A stretch of 64,000 nucleotides of DNA, from contig JAHBCN010002969.1 of assembly GCA_019359885.1 (NCBI GenBank), positions 18,214-82,213 on the forward strand. The letters are read 5' to 3'. The translations under genes and the position numbers were made by a program. Shown piece after piece: positions 33,215-45,051 of this stretch (position 1 is its first letter; every line of letters starts with the position of its first letter). Origin of the DNA: Listronotus oregonensis. Taxonomy: Eukaryota > Arthropoda > Insecta > Coleoptera > Curculionidae. The notes under the pieces were generated by a model. The model saw only the letters and a list, made by a program, of their open reading frames with translations, was not told where the DNA came from and did not search any database.

Positions 33215-34560
33215 ATACTATACGCTGCTACGGGACTTTAGGGTCTAGGTCTAGAAGAGTCTAGTAGGCAGTAGACACTCTTGGAATTAGACAATGAAAA
33301 AAATGAGAGGCTCTCCAGAACGACTGTAAAGGGATGCATCAGAGTAGTACTTCGCGTTTTTCTCTTCTGGAGAAGAAATTATATTGGGTAACTATGAAGC
33401 AGACGCCATATAAAATACCTAAAAAAAACTACAAATCCTCTGCAGCTCCTCGGTGGGCAAGACAAGATAGCTTTCTTGTAAGAGTGGGGTGAATAGTAAG
33501 GCAAACGGCTCTTCTTTTATTGGAATCAAAAATGCTAAGTGTAGTGCCAGACAATATTCCTCAGTAGGGATGCGACATCGAAGCCAAACATCAATGTTAA
33601 ACATCGATGGCAACATCGAAACCTGACCATCGTTGGTAACGATATATCGAACATACAACATCGACGTTTTTCTAATATCGATGGTACGATGCGATGGTTC
33701 GTTCGTGATCAATCAGCATTATTAGCAATAAAGCTACCAATATTACAGCTTTAATTATTTAAAATATACAAGAAATAATACATGTTTTTAGACTAAAACG
33801 AAACTCTTGGTAAAAAAGATTATTAAAAAAACTGAAAACAATATTTTATATAAAAAAAATTATAGATCCCAATAGGATTTTTTAATGCTTTGTAAAAGTA
33901 TTTTAATAATAATTTTTTCTTTATCCTTTTTCGCTGAGATACTGTTTGCCCTGCTTTTGGAAACAGACGTTCTGATGGAACGGAAGTTGCAATAACAGAC
34001 AAAAACTTCGGTGCAATTGTGGCTAGAGTGGGATATGTGGAAGCGTTTTTCTGCCACCAGCTAAAGGAATTAACATTCGTATGTATGTTTAAAATTTTTG
34101 TACTTTTTTTAAAAAGACTTCTTGAATCTTATATAACTTTTAATTATTATTTATTTATAAATAAATGGGCAAAACGTTTATGTCTTTACCAAACTTTACT
34201 TAACAAAGAAAGACACATCATAAAAATTTTTGGTATATCCTTAAGATTATTTGTTTTTAAAACATTGTTACCTTTTTTTACCTTTGCAAAAAATATCGAT
34301 GTTAGAAGGCAACATCGATGTTATCATCGATGTTTTCGATACCCGACCATCGATGGCAAAACATCGGTCATCGATCAAATAACTTTCGATGTTTTTAGAC
34401 CATCGATGAACATCGCGCATCCCTATTCCTCAGACATGGAAACAGTATTAAAAAGAGGGTCCGATTTGAAATATATACAAAGTATTAAGATTAAAAGGAA
34501 AAACTCCTTAATGGATCAAAAGAAGAAACCACAAATCCAAAAATCCAAAGCTGCTGTGGC
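33215..34560 (-). pseudogene. CR1/jockey-like RT remnant split by a hAT MITE
   Basis: On the minus strand from 34560: a block equivalent to IASAASKKIGFLF (here decayed), ILCIYFKSDPLFNTVSMSEE (equivalent to LYVSQIRPSLEYCSHVWG), then after the inserted element TLSIFDSNKRRAVCLTIHPT, LTRKLSCLAHRGAAEDL, RKTRSTTLMHPFTVVLESLS and IPRVST. The order matches the intact copy (TLSLLDSIQKRAVRLINDPT, LAHRRAVGDLSLF, RATRSATFMHPFTVQLERPR, IPRVSRLW). A hAT MITE (33565-34425) interrupts it between the two halves. Several stops and shifts; inactive. Confidence 0.85.
33565..34425. mobile_element. hAT MITE with 8-bp target duplication, inserted in the RT remnant
   Basis: Termini are TAGGGATGCGACATCGAAGC on the left and the complement of TAGGGATGCGCGATGTTCAT on the right. 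The flanking 8 bp TTCCTCAG is identical at 33557-33564 and 34426-34433. Both subterminal regions carry many CATCGATG-type motifs (for instance AACATCGATGTTATCATCGA). The interior shows no transposase; the frame 34019-34570 merely crosses the right boundary. Removing it rejoins the two halves of the LINE remnant, confirming the insertion. Confidence 0.92.
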
Positions 34561-34970
34561 TCTGGAATAATATATTTGTATCAATAATGGCCATTCTCAA
34601 AAGTAACGTTCACAAGGAGTAAGTAAATCTGCAGAACTAAATAACGTAAATGATAAGTATTGTCGTACTTTTTTCGACATGACTCTGTTTTTGGGCATTA
34701 AATTGGATGATTATTTTTAGTGCCCCTTCTGATATTAAGTATCATGTGCATTATACTGCGCTTGTTTTTACAGCTGGGTATTAACTCGTTAATCCGTTAA
34801 TCGTTAATTTACGAAGTTCAAATTTCCACTAACGGATTAACTTTTAAGTTAACTTAAAAAAATGTTAACGGGCTCGTTAACTTTCGTTAAATTTCTCCAG
34901 GTCAGTTATTCGTTAATCCAATACCTACTATTTACCAAGCACCGCGCCGAGCCGCCCTGAAAAACATGTT

Positions 34971-36220
34971 TTGACATGTTTGTTCAGGTCAGCGTGTGAA
35001 ACGGCTTTTCACCCGAAGTTCCGGTTGATATGGCTGGAATCGTATGACAAAAGGACAGAGATAGTTAAAGTGGTGGAGGCAGCAACGCGAGTAACAACGA
35101 CGATGATGAGCAAGACTTTTTCAATTCTGTCACTCAGTCTAAAGAAAGACCTAAAGCGGCCCGGAGACGGTCAATAATATTGTCAATAAAATTGACAATG
35201 GTACTCATTGATGCGTCTAATTGATCGTGTCGGAAGCGATTGATGACATTGTCAATCGATTGACGGCGATTGACCGAGATTGATAGGAAATTTGATTGAA
35301 GCACATTGACGGGACCGATTGACGCATCCCAATTGATCGTGTACTCGAGCAATTGACAATCGTTCGGGCAGTTGCTTAGCGGCTGCGATGATGGATACGT
35401 CGCCGAGCTCCGTGGAAAGCGAAAACATCGGGGAGAAGGATTTTGTTTTAATGTTAATCGCGCTGTATCGCGACCAGCCAGTGTTATGGAGAGTAAAATC
35501 GAACGATTATATGAACAAAAATAAAAAAAGTATTAGGTTTTTCGATGTCTGGCCGAATTAAGGCTAATAATTTATCAAAACTGTTTTCATCCATTCGGAG
35601 AAAATTCTTGTAATCATCTGGTTCAGTAGTTCGCAGAATTTACAGTAAGTGTTCATGGGTAGAGCGGCTTCCCAGTTTATACCACTTTTTGGATCAGCGT
35701 CTCCTCCTCTTCTCTTTCGTCTTGACTATTTTTTTCCTGCAGACAGCCAGAGTTAATGCCAAAAAGCCCAAATCTGTACTTGATACCATACTAGTCCACA
35801 AATATTCAATAAACGACTCCACTCCTTGCGACTGCAACAAATTCACTGAGCAATTAAGGAAGTATTGACGTGTTCATTGAACGTCCATCAATCGCAATTG
35901 CAAGTGCAATCATCAATTTTATTGACAATATTATTGACCGTCTCCGGGCCGCTTAATAAGAGCCAAAAGAGTTAAGCTCAAAATCTCGTCAAATTGTCGC
36001 TAGACATGAAATCAAAAGACTCGTTCAACGATGCGGCATTTCTCGGGAAAGAGGTATTTATAAATCTAATTATTAAGTATAATACTGCCGTACCCTTAAG
36101 TGCTGCAGTTGAACGTTTTTTCCACGGGCAAAGATATTTTAAAGCCGAAACAAGCTTCGCTTTCAGATGAGAACTTCAACAACTTCATGGCAATATTCAC
36201 ATTATACCAGATGACTAAAT
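34971..36220 (+). pseudogene. hAT transposase fragments including the dimerisation domain
   Basis: Before the inserted MITE, one frame reads AFHPKFRLIWLESYDKRTEI, matching the hAT block A.SHPRFKLRWL, then an acidic stretch DDDEQDFFNSVTQSKERP in a second frame. After the MITE the frame gives FINLIIKYNTAVPLSAAVER followed by FF, and then, one shift on, DILKPKQASLSDENFNNFMA. This is the C-terminal hAT dimerisation domain, whose usual core is NTPxPSSAAVERxFSxGGxIxxxxRxxLSdenf. The catalytic RNase H-like domain is deleted and there are at least two frameshifts, so it is not functional. Confidence 0.85.
35155..35953. mobile_element. PIF/Harbinger-like MITE with TAA target duplication
   Basis: Left terminus AGCGGCCCGGAGACGGTCAA continues TAATATTGTCAATAAAATTGA, and the right side is its exact complement for about 40 bp. 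TAA flanks both ends (35152-35154 and 35954-35956). The perfect long inverted termini indicate a young copy. Subterminal CAATCGATTGAC-type motifs recur inside. It has no coding capacity; the minus frame 35134-35352 lies across its left arm. It is inserted in the hAT transposase remnant. Confidence 0.92.
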
Positions 36221-37104
36221 TATACACACCCTAATTATACACGTCCTTTTTTTTGTTTACAACCTGGTAACTTCCGGAACCCGAAGCAACAGTTCTTATA
36301 AGTAAATTTTTACCGCAATGATATAAAAAAGCATTTTTTATCACGTGTTAACGGATTAACGATTAACGTTAACTTGCGTTAAATCGTACCAAAGGTAGCG
36401 CTTTAACGTTTAAAAAAGTTAACTTTTTTACTAACGAATTAGCGATTAACGAAGTTAATTATTCGATTAACGGTGCCCAACTATGCTTGTTTTACAGATT
36501 AGCCTTACAGGCTGGCTAAAAGGTAAACTTGTGGCATAAGACAAGCACCGATTTCTTGTTTTTGCTTAGACAATGCAAATTTTATCTACCACCGCACAGT
36601 GACAAGTTGCTGAGGATTCTGATGACACGCCTATATTTATTCCTTTTAATCGTGTAAACCAAAGAATGGGAGTGTACAAACCAACAGGATCTTGATACAA
36701 ATAAATAATTTAACAATATTTTTCATGGGATATTTCATTTATTTTTGATCCCATATTTTGTTATTATTTTTAATTTATATAAGATTTGTAAATAGAACTT
36801 TTTCCTTTTATAAAAAAACACCCTTTACTAAAATAAAATTTAAAGGATAAACACGTACTTTTATTTTATTTTTTTAATTTCTACTAAATCACTATTATTT
36901 TAATGTTTTTTATTTAAATTAATTACATCAGCAAAGAATTGTAACAGATATCTGATAATAATAACCACACCCGCTTCTAAAATAATATACCGTAATATTA
37001 TGCTCTTTTAAAGAGGTATACCGGTTTTTTATGGCCAAAGAAAGTAAAAACACTTTAACTTGACCCTCATATCAAACTATTTCTCTTAAATATTTTTATA
37101 TTTC

Positions 37105-37860
37105 CTTTTACTTTCCTTTTGCATCTCTAGTTACACAGTTATTCCAAATTTTCTCTTTCTTTATTTGGACGAAAAAATACACTGCTATAAAAAATTAACC
37201 TAAAACTTTTTTTTTAATTTTTAATATTTTTGTATACATTCTTTTTGTCTATATTTTTTAAAGATTTTTAAGGTTATTATATTTTGAAAAACAAAAACTT
37301 TTACTTTCCATTTGCATTGTTTAGGTGCACAATTACCTAATTATTCTTTTTCTTTTTTCTCTACTTGGACATAAAACTACCGCTATAAAAAGTAACCAAA
37401 ATTTATTTTAAAAAAATAATATTTTTGTTATATGGATTTGTTTTCTAATTCAATAAATAATTTGCCAATTATTATAATTGTAAACAAAGTATTTTACATT
37501 CTACTTTAAATGTTGGAACCATGGAATACGACAACATTTACTTTCATTTTGCATCTTCTAAGTACACCATTAGGACAAATTTTTCTTTTTTTTTTGGACA
37601 AAAAAATACACTGCTACAAAAAATTAATGTAATTTAGCTGTTATTATCGATGTGTACAAGGTGTTATTTAGTCGGTTCTTAATGTAATCTTAAAATAAGA
37701 TAACTTTTACTTTCTTTGCATCTTCTAGGTGTATAGATAATCCAAACTTTTCTTATTTGGAAGAAAAAAATACACTGCTTCAAAAAATTAACCTAAAACT
37801 ACTTTTTTTTAATATTTGGTATTTTTTTACATCATTTTTTTCTATAATTTAATAAGTATA
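37105..37860. repeat. Four degenerate tandem units (167-239 bp apart)
   Basis: Each unit starts with a TTTTACTTTC...TTTGCAT block (about 37105, 37298, 37537 and 37704), followed by a TCTAGGTGCACA-like block, a TTTTCTTTTT tract and a TTGGACAAAAAAATACACTG block with TAAAAAATTAACCTAAAACT. Unit spacing is irregular. No coding frame runs through them. Confidence 0.75.
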
Positions 37861-38489
37861 TTTAAAAAGTTAAAAAACTATCAGAATTTCCTAACTTTTT
37901 AGACCAACACGGAAAAAAGAATATACTAAATTTAAGCATAATAATATTAGTATAAGGTTATCTTAGCTTTGTATATCCCCAAGACTATATTGTTTTAATT
38001 TGAGAATTTAAAATCTTCATTTAAATTTATTTAAATTAAATACACACATCGTTATTTGTAACATATGAAAGATTTATTTTTATGCATGCAATTGAATCAA
38101 ATTGTTACTATAAAGATTTAGATTAAAGATATCAGTAGCTCAGCATAAGTCGAAAGTTTCTTTAGAAATAAATATATGATTTTGTTATATTGAAAATTCT
38201 ACCGAATCTGAAAAGTTAATTCGGAAATGTAAGTATGTTTAAAATAAAAACACAACTTCTTAAAGCAAAATTACGCCTTATTTAAAATAAAATATCGTAC
38301 TTTAAATCTGAGCCTACAATTTGTATTTCTAAGAATATGATATATTCAAATTAAATATTTAAATTTTGGTTTTATTATAGCAAATCTTTGGTATAAGTAG
38401 GTTTTGTTTTATTTGGGGATATTGTAATATTAAAATGAAAATATTAACTATTTAATTTAATAATTTTAACATGTTCGGTTTAATATGCT

Positions 38490-39086
38490 TACTTGCCCTT
38501 GCCCAACAAAATGCCGTTTAAAATGTGTCAGTTTTCCGAATAGTTCCAAAGATATACGGGAAAAATTTTAAAAATGTATTTTATTTTTTTCTAACCCTAT
38601 TTATTAACCGATTTTAAAATTAATAACACATTCACATAGCCACTTTGTTTCCGCTAAATATTAGTGTTTTTGGATTTGCCATTCAACGTTTCGTTTTCTG
38701 ACGACCATCATCAACTTTATTTTTTCTTGTGTACGCCATATAGGATCTCTTTCACTCTCATTACTTCTTGAGCTAAGTACGGAACCACAAATCTGATATG
38801 CAAGTGTGATACATCTTTGAATAGGTCATTCAATAAGAAACTCAAAACTAAAAAAAATCCAATATAGCGTCCACAAGAAAAAATAAAGTTGATGATAGTC
38901 GTCATAAAATTAAACGTTGAATGGCAAATCCAAAAACACTAATATTTGGTGTTATTAATTTTAAAATCGGTTAATAAATAAGGTTAGAAAAAAAAGATAA
39001 ATTTTTGAAAATTTTATTTTTTTCGTATATCCCTGGAACTATTCGGAAAAATTACACATTTTAAACGGCATTTTGTAGGGCAAGTG
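38490..39086. mobile_element. Palindromic foldback element, ~235-bp arms
   Basis: The left block CTTGCCCTTGCCCAACAAAA, then TGCCGTTTAAAATGTGT is complementary to ACACATTTTAAACGGCA and TTTTGTAGGGCAAG at the right end. Inner pairs include GGATTTGCCATTCAACGTTT with AACGTTGAATGGCAAATCC, and TTTATTTTTTCTTGTG with CACAAGAAAAAATAAA. The centre is near 38790. A motif ACACCCTGTA follows at about 39169, so the right side may belong to a longer mariner-type element. No transposase is present. Confidence 0.8.
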
Positions 39087-39414
39087 AATGCGCAACTTTA
39101 CCTTAATTTAACCAAACTCGTATCTCTTACGGTTTTTAAGATCCCCAGGCAAACACTCAAATTTGTTACACCCTGTATAATACGTTTAAAGAGAAGCTGC
39201 TGCACTAATAACTGAACACATTCTTTTTTAACGTGACCGGATTTTTTTCCGTATTCAGCCAATTTTAGTAAAATAATGTTGTATATGACCTCTACCCTGT
39301 TGACCTCTACACTGTTGACCTAAACAAGTTTTTCGCTATGTTAAAAAAGTCCATTATAATTATAACAGGTTTCGCTGACAACTACAAAAAAACAACAGGT
39401 AAAAAATCTTAACG

Positions 39415-39420
39415 TTTATT
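39415..39420 (-). terminator. Candidate poly(A) signal for the SAM-like gene
   Basis: AATAAA on the minus strand, about 119 bp beyond the stop codon of the SAM-like gene. Such hexamers are frequent in A+T-rich DNA, so only its position supports it. Confidence 0.35.
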
Positions 39421-39538
39421 AAAAAATATCTTGCTGAAGCTTTTAAAATCTGTTAAATAACAAAATATAATTTTCATTATAGAAGAATTAACTTTAAGTT
39501 CTACTTTCTTGGAAAAAGAAACAGTCTTGTTCTCAACT

Positions 39539-40632
39539 TCATAACGAAATAAAAATCAATTCAGCTATTTTTCTTTGAAGAGTCATTCGAGGCCCAACCA
39601 ACGGGATTAGTTCTTTAAGAAGGCCTTTGGACAACTCTGGCAACTGGTTTTCCTCTATGACATTTTCTAAAAAAATAAAATAAACATTTGAAATGCTATA
39701 ATTGAAATATTAAGCAACACATTTTTCTGTAATAAGTAAATAGGTGGGTATATCAGATTTCTATACCAACATACAGATAAATAAAAATAAAATATAAATA
39801 AAATGCATGTTAAAATTTAATTTAAAAGTAAATTAACTCCTATACTTATACAGGGGCGACAAACTACAAGGACAAAGTGTTTCAAATATAATTAATTAAA
39901 AAAACTGTCTCTCAAATCGTATACTAGGTTTTACTAGGTACTCCTAAACATTTAACTAAAAAGGTAAAAATACTCAGGCTATACAATATATAGAAAGCAA
40001 GATACATAATATGTATTATTATTACAAATTTTATTTGTATAATTTTTTTTCAGTTTGAGGTACCTACAGGCTACAGGGAGTCAAAGTTTTAGAATAATAT
40101 ACTTAACTTAAAGCAGTTTGCTTAGAATAGCTTTAGTCAATTTCATTTACCCATATTCCTACCTGGCAAGTTTTAAAAAATGTAACGCGCGCCAATGCCT
40201 TTCAATTCCATTTAAGATTTTTTGAATAGTTAAATAGGAAATTTTTATTTTAAAATAATGCCTAAAAATATACAATTTATTAGACATGTAGGTAGGTATA
40301 TGTATATATTGTTTGTTAGGTATACTGAATTTTATCACACTCTGTACTCATATTCTGTAGCCTGTAACAATATTAATGGTTTATACAATGTACTTAGTAG
40401 TGTTTTTAATCAGTTAATATCTCACATTTTATATAAACATGTTTAGTTACGAAACAAAAGCGTATGCTCCTATAGGTAAGTTTATTTAAATAAAAAATGC
40501 CTGTTTTGGTGACAATTGAGAGTTTGGTTTTTTGGACAACAGTTTTACAAAACAATGGTGTAAATACTTACCTTTGAAGGCTTGGATAACACTATCACAT
40601 CCCCAATGTTGTAAAATGTCTTCAACTCCCAT
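39539..40632 (-). CDS. Candidate two-exon gene, 62-residue SAM-like protein
   Basis: Exon 1 is 40632-40572: ATG, 20 codons and one base, ending AAG before a consensus donor GTAAGT. Exon 2 is 39666-39539: it follows a TTTTTTTAG acceptor and ends TGA. The 905-bp intron splits codon 21 (phase 1). The product begins MGVEDILQHWGCDSVIQAFK and continues ENVIEENQLPELSKGLLKEL and IPLVGPRMTLQRKIAEL. This has the pattern of a sterile alpha motif domain: W at position 10, an F..N.I sequence, then LLKELIP..GPR...L.KI, as in N-terminal SAM-like segments of many insect proteins. SAM domains mediate protein-protein contacts; the partner is unknown. The product is barely one domain long, so it may be a fragment whose later exons lie elsewhere, or an alternative short isoform. 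G+C is higher upstream (40640-40800), as for a promoter. This is the best host-gene candidate in the window. Confidence 0.6.
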
Positions 40633-40800
40633 TATTTAATCGTAAAAACACCCAAAACAAAAACACTGGCAACGAGACGAGAACAGTCCGATTAAATTTC
40701 GCTATACCCTTCATCTTGATCTATAATCACACGAATGACCGGGCAAACCGAGCACCGCCAGTTTCCGGTGCCAATCGGGGTACATCGTAGGTGGACTTTC
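40633..40800 (-). promoter_or_regulatory. Candidate 5' UTR and promoter region of the SAM-like gene
   Basis: Relative to surrounding DNA this stretch is clearly richer in G+C and CpG (for example GAACGGGCAAACCGAGC-like and CGGTGCCAATCGGGGTACAT segments) and has no transposon signature. No precise TATA box or initiator can be assigned. Confidence 0.35.
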
Positions 40801-41275
40801 TAGAAATGAAAATTTCCGAATTTCAAAAATTTTATATTTAGATTATATTGCAAATATATTCTCAAATTGAGCAATCCAAATGTTTCAAATTGAACATACA
40901 GGACGCGTTCTTTAAATGATATGTCATTTTAATTGTAAATGACCAGTTTTTATTTTAAAAGTAACTGAAATTCAAAGTAAAATTATATGTTATTTTAAAC
41001 TAAAGAACAAAGAAGTTCAAACCAAAATCATGAAAGTCTTAACTTTAGACTGTATTTTTAAAGTAAAAATATATTCTGAGAATATGAAATAATTTTATTA
41101 ATCATTTTGAAATATTTCTTTTAAGGTGGCTTTCTTCAAATAAGAATCGGTAATCTCAATTTAAATAAATATAAATAAAAATATCTAAATACTCTATTTG
41201 ATAATATGTTTTTTTCTGTGAAGAATTTCTTAAAATTTAGTTTGATTTGTTGTTTTAGTTTCTGTCTTGACAATG

Positions 41276-41480
41276 GTGTCCGACTTGCCACCGAAACGTA
41301 AATTAGTATTTGTGATTTTTTGTTTTTTTTTTAGGGATTTTCTTCTTTTTTGTTGCAGGCGATCTGCAAGTTCATAGGAGTCAATAGGGCTGGACAGGGT
41401 CAGTTCGTATACCCCGGGACCCGGACCGAAGGGGTCCCATTTTTCCAAAAAGTAGGAAGGCGAGTATCCCAAATAAAACA
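41276..41480 (+). mobile_element. Solo Penelope-like terminal segment
   Basis: GCCACCGAAACGTAAATTAG, then CAAGTTCATAGGAGTCAATA, then GTATACCCCGGGACCCGGAC and CGAAGGGGTCCCAT align with 3115-3228 (GCTACCGAAACGTAGTATAA, GTCAATAGGGGG, CTATACCCCGGGACCAGGAC, TAAAGCGGTCCCAT). It contains an extra ~60-bp T-rich segment ending TTGTTGCAG before the shared part, which looks like a retained intron acceptor; Penelope-like elements can retain introns. No RT is attached. The 83-codon minus frame here is antisense to it. Confidence 0.7.
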
Positions 41481-43208
41481 TACTAAAATTTAAATTTATA
41501 TTTTGTTTTAATATTATACAATGTGTTTGTTTTAAAGAATTTTTATTTAATTTTTTTGTATATTTTACTTCTGTTAAATTTGTTTATTAAATTTTTATAA
41601 GAATTACTAGTGTAGTTTTCATTATATTATTACTATTTTTTTTGTTCTGATATCCAAAAAATATTGACATATTATGGAGGCAAAAATATATTAGCCTATG
41701 GGTGGCAAAAAGATAAATCCGGCCCTGCTTGATATACTACGTTACGTTGTCAGTTTAATTCCGGGGAATGATACATTACATCACTAGGCCGGTAAAGTAA
41801 CTTTACCGGACTAAAACTGAAATTTAGTATTTTTACTAAGACAGGGTTAATTCTGAACAATTTTTATTATGCAAATTACAATAAAATTACTTATAAACGT
41901 TAACGGTAATAATGCAGTTTGAATTATTTAAAATATTTACAGGGGCAGGTACATCTTCTGATTTACTACTATACTGATAATACTGACACCTTCATATTAT
42001 CCGAATATTCACACTTCAGTTTACTTATAAAAAAGAATAAACAGTATGATATAAAACATTGTACGATATACGGTCGTGAAATGTCATTAAAGTACTCGTC
42101 TAGAAATTCCGGACTCGGCTCCTCCGTCGCCTAGTCCGTAAACATCAAGTCTTGTACTTTAATAGACTATTTCTTGGCCACGTAACGTAAATTACTATTA
42201 TTAAACAAAACGCCTTTGTTTTAACGGACTGTGCAGGCCGCCGACCCAGCCTGCGCAGTTTATCCTCTCAGAATTTCTATAGTGTTAGGCTAATTAAGCT
42301 GACGTTTATAAGAAGAAAAATATGCAAAAGGTGTATCGAATTGCCCGATAGGCAAGCTCAACGAATCATTGGTCTCGCGTGTCGACCGATTCTGCTGTCC
42401 CAACTTTTCCCTCTGGAAAATGAATCGTAATAATATTGTTTTGTTTCATTGTTTTCGTCGCTTGGATACAAAATTTCGGCCTCGGCGAAATCTACGACTT
42501 TTTTAATTTGAAGCCGAATGTATGGCCGATGGGGCCATTTTAGCCGAATGTGTCAAAACCCAAGCCAAACCTTCGGTTGGATCGTGGTTAAACTCGGTAA
42601 CCAATGCAAAAAAATGCAGTGCAACGTTCAATTTCTAATGCCTCAATTTCGACCCATAAGCCTCTATATAAAGCCATTCAAATTTTAAAACAAGAGGAGT
42701 CGGAAGAACATGTAACTGAGGAATGTGGAATGGCAATAAATCTTAATTAAACTTATCACAATTAAGTTTTATGCATGTTTGAATGCATCAAAGCGTGTAA
42801 TTAGTTAAGAAATGGCTACATACAATTGTAATTTCTTTGTTAATTTAGTATTTTAACATATTAAATAATTATTGTGTTATTTATGTGTTACTTCTTGCAA
42901 AACAAAAATGTTTATAAACAATATAAATGAATGAACATTTTTAAACTATAAACGATTAAATATTGTTATGTGCCAAGGTTGTTTAAATTTGTTATTTCTT
43001 TGATGCCCTTATTTCCGAAACTCTTAAAGATAGATATATTCTCCCAAAAACACTTTTATAAAATAAGGCCGAAATTCCCATCCAGAAATCTGGGCCCCTT
43101 AAAGTACTTACTAAGATCTAAATTTAGGCCAAATTATTTTTTACATTGGTTAGTTTTTTACTGATCTGTCTGTATAATATTTAAACGGTCGATTATACTA
43201 AATTCAGA
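41481..43208. other. Spacer with short inverted repeats, no gene recognised
   Basis: A perfect 21-bp palindrome CCGGTAAAGTAACTTTACCG(G) lies at 41789-41809. A second imperfect inverted repeat pairs TTAAAGTACTCGTC near 42089 with GACTTGTACTTTAA-like sequence near 42150. A 10-bp stem (CTGTGCAGGC / GCCTGCGCAG) lies at about 42229-42258. Two AGCCGAATGT motifs lie near 42512 and 42542. None defines an element. Confidence 0.4.
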
Positions 43209-44298
<1,090 letters not shown>

Positions 44299-44306
44299 AG
44301 TGTGTG

Positions 44307-45043
44307 CAGTGTTGCAGCAAAATCGTAAAATACAATGACGACAAATCGTAAGAAATCGTGAGGAGATTACAAATGACTTAATAATATTGTTAAAAAGAAA
44401 AACACAATGACAATGTTTAATACATTTATTAAACTTAATGTAACTTTACATTACACCAATTCAAATATTAAAACACTAAATAAACGACTAGGTAACATAA
44501 ATTTCAAACTGTTGACCTAGCGTAATCTAGGCAATAGGCACTACTACATTATGCAAAGTCCTCAGAATGGTTTGAGTCAGTATTAACCATTTAATCGCTA
44601 TATAATATGTCACTACTACCTAACTTTCGTATCATGTTGTTATTGATAAAAAAACCATAACAATTTTTGTCGTTAATTAAATTTTTCTAAATCAAATACT
44701 TTCAATGGTTTTGACTTATGTAAAATTTACGAAACGAAACAGGACTGCGTGAAAATGCAAACAAACAAATTGTAAGCCACCTTTACCTGCAATCAACGGA
44801 GAATACCATGTCGTTTTGCTCGATAACCTCTTGTAGACGAGGGGGATTCCCCGGTCGTTTCTTTTGATATGCCATTGTTATCATTCATTACAGGGACGAA
44901 GTAAATTAATAATTCAAATGCAATATTTTATTTTAAAATAATTTATATAAAAATCGTCAGAATTGCTACCTAATTCGTAAGATCGTGAAATCGGAACCAA
45001 AATCGTGTATTATTATGAGTAATCGTAAAATCTGGCATCACTG
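44307..45043. mobile_element. hAT element with 8-bp target duplication
   Basis: Termini CAGTGTTGCAGCAAAATCGT on the left and the complement of CAGTGATGCCAGATTTTACG on the right. The flanking 8 bp AGTGTGTG is identical at 44299-44306 and 45044-45051, although the right copy runs into a longer GT repeat. Subterminal regions share TCGTAAAAT and ATCGTGA motifs. The interior holds one short possible exon (44787-44875, minus) but no catalytic domain. Confidence 0.8.
44787..44875 (-). pseudogene. Possible first coding exon of the hAT transposase
   Basis: Minus-strand ATG at 44875 opens MAYQKKRPGNPPRLQEVIEQ, continues NDMVFSVDC, and stops at CAG before a GTAAAG donor. Codon composition is far less A+T-biased than its surroundings, and it lies inside the hAT element in a position suited to an N-terminal exon. 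The peptide has a basic start but no recognised zinc finger. No downstream exons remain within the element, so it is treated as a relic. It could also be unrelated captured sequence. Confidence 0.35.
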
Positions 45044-45051
45044 AGTGTGTG

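Larger units (their letters stand above)
34769..36485. mobile_element. hAT transposon remnant with 8-bp target duplication
   Basis: The left end TACAGCTGGGTATTAACTCG and the right end (complement CATAGTTGGGCACCGTTAAT) are inverted. The flanking 8 bp CTTGTTTT is identical at 34761-34768 and 36486-36493. Subterminal regions are filled with TTAACG/CGTTAA motifs. The interior retains parts of a hAT transposase (34971-35151 and 35957-36220), so this is a deleted derivative of a once autonomous element. It is split by a PIF/Harbinger-like MITE at 35155-35953. Confidence 0.9.

Noticed and set aside
34019..34570. 183-codon frame as a protein gene
   Set aside because: It crosses the boundary between a hAT MITE and an antisense LINE remnant, so it is a chance junction.
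37105..37860. CRISPR-like array
   Set aside because: Units are long, diverged and irregularly spaced with no conserved short repeat or unique spacers. The DNA is eukaryotic.
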